Of a stretch of 8,913 nt of DNA, positions 5,667 to 8,913 are shown in pieces. The position numbers and the translations under genes are program-made. Source of the DNA: Clostridiales bacterium. GTDB lineage: Bacteria; Bacillota; Clostridia; Lutisporales; Lutisporaceae. The number at the start of each line of letters is the position of its first letter. The stretch's first letter is position 1. Below the pieces are notes generated by a model that saw only the letters and a program-made list of their open reading frames with translations, was not told where the DNA came from and made no database searches. The stretch is from assembly GCA_012842725.1 (NCBI GenBank), contig DUSG01000084.1:1-8913 (forward strand), written 5' to 3'.

Positions 5667-7478
5667 ATGTATTTCTCAGAAGAACTTATTTCTGAGATAA
5701 TTGAAAAGAATGATATTGTAGATGTTATATCTCAATATATGAAATTAAAGAAAAGCGGAAGGAACTATATAGGCTTATGTCCTTTTCATTCAGAAAAAAC
5801 TCCTTCTTTTAATGTTTCTCCTGATAAACAGCTTTTTTACTGTTTTGGGTGCGGTGTCGGTGGCAATGTAAGTACATTTATACAGAAGATAGAAAAGCTA
5901 AACTATCCTGAATCTTTAACCTTTTTGGCAGAAAGGGCAGGTATTGAAATCAAGGTTGCACCCAATGAAAAAGAAAAAGAAAAGTCAAGAAGGAAAAAAT
6001 TGTTATATAAAATCAATAGAGAGGCTGCAAGATTTTTTTATAATAATCTGAAAAGTAATGCATCTGCCATCAAATATTTGAAGGATAGAGGTTTAAGCAT
6101 AGAAATAGTAAAGAAATTTGGCCTTGGATATTCACTGGATTCCTGGGACTCTTTGAAAAATTTTATGGCTGCAAACGGTATATCATCTGAGCTGGTATAT
6201 TCAGCGGGTCTTCTGATTAAAAAAAGCAATGGTGCTGATTATTATGACAGATTCAGGAATAGGATAATGTTTCCTATCATAGATTTAAAAGGTAATGTAA
6301 TTGCTTTTGGCGGCAGAGTTATGGATGACAGTAAGCCTAAGTATTTAAACTCTCCTGAAACAGAAATTTACATCAAAGGCAATAATATTTATGGTTTAAA
6401 TCTTGTAAAGAATATTAAGGATTTGAAGAATATAATCGTTGTAGAAGGATATATGGATGCAATTTCCCTGCATCAATATGGTATCAATAATGTTGTTGCT
6501 TCTTTGGGAACAGCTTTTACGGAGAATCAAGCAAGGCTTTTAAAAAGATATGCCAATGAGATAATAATAGCATACGATTCTGATGCTGCTGGTCAAGCAG
6601 CAACACAAAAAGGATTAGCTATTTTGGAAAAGGAAGGCTGCAATGTGAAAGTAATAAGGCTTCCTAAGGGGAAAGATCCTGATGAATTTGTCAGACAGGA
6701 AGGTCTTGAGGCTTTTAATGATTTAATTGAAAAAAGCATGTCATTGATAGATTATAAAATATATAATTTGAAACAAAATACAGATATAACAAATATTGAA
6801 GGAAGAGTAAGATTTATAAAGCAGCTGGCAAGTATTCTTATTGGATTGGACAGCCCTGCTGAAATAGATGCGTATATAAAAAAATATTCTAAAGAAATGC
6901 AAATAAGCGAAATGGCTATATATGATGAATTAAATAAGATAAAAAAGAGGTATACTAGTGGAAATAGCAGGAATAATATACTGGACAGGAATAGCATCAC
7001 TAATAATGGCAATAAAACCATAAGCGGAGAATTGGTTGCAGAAATAAAACTTTTGAATATTTGTATTCAGGATAAAAATAGGGCAGAAAATATATTTAAT
7101 CAAATAAAACCTGATTACTTTACAAGTACAATAAATAAGAAAATTGCTGAAATAATAAATTTAAAAATAAAAGAAGGAAAAATGATATCTGCTGGAGAAA
7201 TAATAATCCATTTAGAAAATGAGGAAGACGTAAAAAAAGCTGCGGAAATTTTAAGCATAGAAATGACAGATAATGATTTAAAACTTGTAGATTCATATAT
7301 AGATAAACTTTATCAGGCTCACATCCAAAAAAGGATTGAAGAGCTGACGAAAAAAATGAATGAATATTACGAGATTGGGGATAAGGATAAGTCCAATGAG
7401 TTATTCAAAGAAATTATGGAGTTACAAAAGAAGAAAAACAGTGTCCTGGAAGGGAGGGGATTAAATGAAGAACGATGA
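5667..7478 (+). CDS. dnaG: DNA primase
   Basis: Synthesises RNA primers at the replication fork, working with the replicative helicase. The 603 residues show the full bacterial layout: zinc-binding domain with C38, H41, C59 and C62 (CPFH and CFGC) after IVDVISQYMKLKKSG, and an RNA-polymerase domain with RNRIMFPI and FGGRVMDDSKPKYLNSPET (about 196-232). The Toprim catalytic core has E260 in EGYMD, D304 and D306 in YDSDAAG, and D337 and D339 in KDPDEF. A divergent helical C-terminal region (about 430-603), rich in Lys, Glu and Ile, is the expected helicase-binding part. All catalytic residues are present. ATG 5667 follows AAAGGTGG by eight bases and comes 14 bases after the upstream stop. Its last 14 bases overlap the start of rpoD, indicating coupled translation. 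Confidence 0.97.
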   Translation: MYFSEELISEIIEKNDIVDVISQYMKLKKSGRNYIGLCPFHSEKTPSFNVSPDKQLFYCFGCGVGGNVSTFIQKIEKLNYPESLTFLAERAGIEIKVAPNEKEKEKSRRKKLLYKINREAARFFYNNLKSNASAIKYLKDRGLSIEIVKKFGLGYSLDSWDSLKNFMAANGISSELVYSAGLLIKKSNGADYYDRFRNRIMFPIIDLKGNVIAFGGRVMDDSKPKYLNSPETEIYIKGNNIYGLNLVKNIKDLKNIIVVEGYMDAISLHQYGINNVVASLGTAFTENQARLLKRYANEIIIAYDSDAAGQAATQKGLAILEKEGCNVKVIRLPKGKDPDEFVRQEGLEAFNDLIEKSMSLIDYKIYNLKQNTDITNIEGRVRFIKQLASILIGLDSPAEIDAYIKKYSKEMQISEMAIYDELNKIKKRYTSGNSRNNILDRNSITNNGNKTISGELVAEIKLLNICIQDKNRAENIFNQIKPDYFTSTINKKIAEIINLKIKEGKMISAGEIIIHLENEEDVKKAAEILSIEMTDNDLKLVDSYIDKLYQAHIQKRIEELTKKMNEYYEIGDKDKSNELFKEIMELQKKKNSVLEGRGLNEER

Positions 7479-8556
7479 ATTGAAGATGAATCATATAAAA
7501 GAGTTGATTCAAAAAGGCACTAAGAATGGAATGTTAACATATAAAGAGATAATGGATACATTAGAAGAAGTGGAAATGGAGCCGGAACAGATTGATAAAG
7601 TATATGAATACTTAGAGTCAAAAGGGATTGATGTTGTTGGAAATGCCGATGTTGATATAGATCTGCCTCCTATAGATGAGGAAGAAGAACCTATAGATTT
7701 AGATGATCTGTCTGTTCCTGAGGGTGTAAGTATAGATGATCCTGTAAGAATGTATCTTAAAGAAATAGGAAAAGTTCCTCTTCTAACTCCTGAAGAAGAA
7801 ATCGAACTAGCAAAGAGAATGAAAGAAGGGGACTTAGAAGCTAAGAAAAAGCTGACAGAAGCTAACTTAAGACTGGTAGTAAGCATTGCTAAAAGATATG
7901 TTGGAAGAGGGATGTTGTTTTTAGATTTGATACAGGAAGGTAATCTTGGCCTTATAAAGGCTGTAGAAAAGTTTGATTATGAAAAAGGTTTTAAATTCAG
8001 TACTTATGCTACATGGTGGATTAGACAAGCGATAACCAGGGCCATTGCAGATCAAGCCAGAACCATAAGAATACCTGTTCATATGGTTGAGACAATAAAT
8101 AAACTGATAAGAGTATCCAGACAATTGCTTCAGGAGTTAGGCAGAGATCCTCTCCCAGAAGAAATTGCGAAGGAAATGGGTTTATCAGAAGATAAGGTTA
8201 GAGAAATAATGAAAATCGCTCAGGAACCTGTTTCCTTGGAAACTCCCATTGGGGAAGAAGAAGATAGTCATCTAGGTGATTTTATTCCTGATGATGATGT
8301 ACCTGCACCTGCTGAAGCTGCTGCTTTTACTCTTCTAAAAGAACAGTTGATGGAAGTTTTAGATACATTAACTCCAAGGGAAGAAAAAGTGTTAAGACTT
8401 AGATTTGGATTAGATGATGGAAGGGCGAGAACTTTAGAAGAGGTTGGCAAAGAATTCAATGTTACCAGAGAAAGAATCAGACAGATAGAAGCCAAAGCTT
8501 TAAGAAAACTTCGACATCCAAGCAGAAGCAAGAAACTAAAGGATTATTTGGAATAA
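7465..8556 (+). CDS. rpoD: RNA polymerase primary sigma factor (sigma-A/RpoD)
   Basis: The housekeeping sigma factor that directs RNA polymerase to -35/-10 promoters. The 363 residues contain a short region 1.1 (about 8-60), an acidic linker (61-82), region 1.2 (DDPVRMYLKEIGKVPLLTPEEE, 91-112), regions 2.1-2.4 with NLRLVVSIAKRYVGRG, DLIQEGNLGLIKAVEKFDY and the -10 recognition part STYATWWIRQAITRAI (179-194). Region 3 (195-270) and region 4 follow, with the -35-binding helix-turn-helix TLEEVGKEFNVTRERIRQIE (323-342). The length matches Gram-positive SigA without the large non-conserved insert of E. coli RpoD. GGGAGGGG (7452-7459) precedes ATG 7465, inside the dnaG end. No terminator hairpin follows before the tRNA promoter, so readthrough into the tRNAs is possible. 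Only 1 of 24 arginines is CGN. Confidence 0.98.
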   Translation: MKNDELKMNHIKELIQKGTKNGMLTYKEIMDTLEEVEMEPEQIDKVYEYLESKGIDVVGNADVDIDLPPIDEEEEPIDLDDLSVPEGVSIDDPVRMYLKEIGKVPLLTPEEEIELAKRMKEGDLEAKKKLTEANLRLVVSIAKRYVGRGMLFLDLIQEGNLGLIKAVEKFDYEKGFKFSTYATWWIRQAITRAIADQARTIRIPVHMVETINKLIRVSRQLLQELGRDPLPEEIAKEMGLSEDKVREIMKIAQEPVSLETPIGEEEDSHLGDFIPDDDVPAPAEAAAFTLLKEQLMEVLDTLTPREEKVLRLRFGLDDGRARTLEEVGKEFNVTRERIRQIEAKALRKLRHPSRSKKLKDYLE

Positions 8557-8574
8557 AATTTTATAAATATACCC

Positions 8575-8603
8575 TTGACATTTTAATATAAAGTTAGTAG
8601 AAT
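8575..8603 (+). promoter_or_regulatory. Near-consensus sigma-A promoter for the tRNA genes
   Basis: TTGACA (8575-8580), a 17-base spacer and TAGAAT (8598-8603) match the sigma-A consensus at 11 of 12 positions. Transcription would begin near 8610, about 13 bases before the first tRNA. It lies 18 bases after the rpoD stop codon and is the strongest promoter in the window, as expected for stable RNA. Confidence 0.85.
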
Positions 8604-8622
8604 TATATTTGTCAGTTCACTT

Positions 8623-8698
8623 TCCTCAATAGCTCAGTCGGTAGAGCATGCGGCTGTTAACCGCAGGGTCGTTGGTTCGAGTCCAACTTGGGGAGCCA
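8623..8698 (+). tRNA. tRNA-Asn (anticodon GTT)
   Basis: A 76-base cloverleaf with encoded CCA. The acceptor stem pairs TCCTCAA (8623-8629) with TTGGGGA (8688-8694), one wobble, discriminator G8695. The D-arm has GCTC/GAGC, the anticodon stem TGCGG/CCGCA encloses loop CTGTTAA with anticodon GTT at 8656-8658, and the T-arm is GTTGG-TTCGAGT-CCAAC. It is the first gene of a tRNA pair behind a strong promoter. Confidence 0.96.
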
Positions 8699-8702
8699 TC
8701 TA

Positions 8703-8779
8703 GGGCCTTTAGCTCAGTTGGTTAGAGCAACCGGCTCATAACCGGTTGGTCCGGGGTTCGAGTCCCTGAAGGCCCACCA
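8703..8779 (+). tRNA. CAT-anticodon tRNA: probably tRNA-Ile2 (lysidine-modified), alternatively elongator tRNA-Met
   Basis: A 77-base cloverleaf with encoded CCA, four bases after tRNA-Asn. The acceptor stem GGGCCTT (8703-8709) pairs fully with AAGGCCC (8769-8775), discriminator A. The anticodon stem ACCGG/CCGGT holds loop CTCATAA with anticodon CAT at 8737-8739, and the T-arm is CCGGG-GTTCGAG-TCCCTG-like. The paired first base and the anticodon stem without GGG/CCC exclude an initiator tRNA. C4-G69 and C5-G68, and the general resemblance to the Bacillus GGACCTT-type tRNA, favour Ile2 read by TilS. Automated tools may label it Met. Confidence 0.9.
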
Positions 8780-8789
8780 TAATTTTTTA

Positions 8790-8913
8790 GGCTCTTTGTC
8801 AATTGTTGGGGTGGGAATCTTAAAGATTCCTGCCCTTAACTCGTTTTATGAGCATTTTAGTGTTATCTAGGTGATAATGATGTTTTTTTGCACACTTAAT
8901 AAGCCAACTCTCG
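8790..8913. mobile_element. Probable ISL3-family insertion sequence end (continues beyond window)
   Basis: GGCTCTTTGTCAATTG beginning at 8790 resembles the terminal inverted repeats of ISL3-family elements, which typically open with GGCTCTTTGT. Sequence after it contains a subterminal hairpin (8808-8835) and a small inverted repeat TTATC/GATAA (8863-8877), but no transposase can be recognised in the remaining bases. An ATG at 8877, with AGGTG just upstream, could begin a reading frame, and only about 12 codons are visible. The target duplication expected for this family is 8 bp, which would correspond to about 8782-8789 (an A/T run). Which end of the element this is cannot be decided. Confidence 0.48.
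8808..8835 (+). repeat. Subterminal hairpin in the putative IS end
   Basis: GGGTGGGAATCTT pairs with AAGATTCCTGCCC around a very short loop, giving a stem of about 12 bp with two wobbles. No U-tract follows, so it is not a standard terminator. In an insertion sequence such a hairpin could block outside transcription or translation from entering the transposase gene. It may also stop the tRNA transcript, since no other hairpin lies between the second tRNA and here. Confidence 0.5.

Noticed and set aside
7509..7886. 125-codon open frame on the minus strand
   Set aside because: It is the antisense shadow of the N-terminal half of rpoD, with serine-rich low-complexity translation and no start signal.
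8780..8789. T-run after the second tRNA as an intrinsic terminator
   Set aside because: There is a TTTTTT run but no dedicated hairpin before it other than the tRNA fold itself.
8790..8913. Minus-strand reading ending near 8820 as a transposase C-terminus
   Set aside because: The roughly 30 residues visible do not show the C-terminal pattern I associate with ISL3 transposases, and the stretch is too short to judge.

Overview
The window looks like chromosomal DNA from a low-GC Gram-positive anaerobe of the class Clostridia. The base composition is strongly AT-rich, arginine is written almost always as AGA or AGG, ribosome binding sites are strong AGGAGG-type, and the gene order dgt / YaiI-YqxD family / dnaG / rpoD is a clostridial form of the macromolecular synthesis operon. 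Genus cannot be named from the sequence alone.

There are four blocks, all genes on the + strand. (1) 1-2120, molybdenum: the 3' part of a molybdate ABC transporter ATPase (modC-like), a terminator, then a MoeA/MogA-type molybdopterin-binding protein with a C-terminal four-cysteine cluster, a doubtful small ORF and a terminator. (2) 2244-3917, a two-gene membrane unit between terminators: a dolichol/phytol/diacylglycerol-kinase-like (SEC59/VTE5/DGK1) protein, closely followed by a cation-diffusion-facilitator-like protein that appears to lack the family's metal ligands. This unit uses CGN arginine codons far more than its neighbours and may have been acquired separately. (3) 4134-8556, the housekeeping operon: dNTP triphosphohydrolase, a YaiI/YqxD (DUF188) PIN-like protein, DNA primase, and the primary sigma factor, whose start overlaps the end of dnaG. 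(4) 8575-8913: a near-consensus sigma-A promoter (TTGACA, 17 bp, TAGAAT), tRNA-Asn(GTT), a CAT-anticodon tRNA of Ile2 type (elongator Met is the alternative), and then, ten bases past the second CCA, what looks like the terminal inverted repeat of an ISL3-family insertion sequence running off the window.

In functional terms, block 1 imports molybdate and handles molybdenum cofactor. Block 3 couples nucleotide-pool control, primer synthesis and general transcription. Block 4 supplies translation components. Block 2 is the least understood part and the best candidate for something undescribed. I saw no CRISPR array, prophage, toxin-antitoxin pair or recognisable defence system, and most of the window is ordinary core genome.
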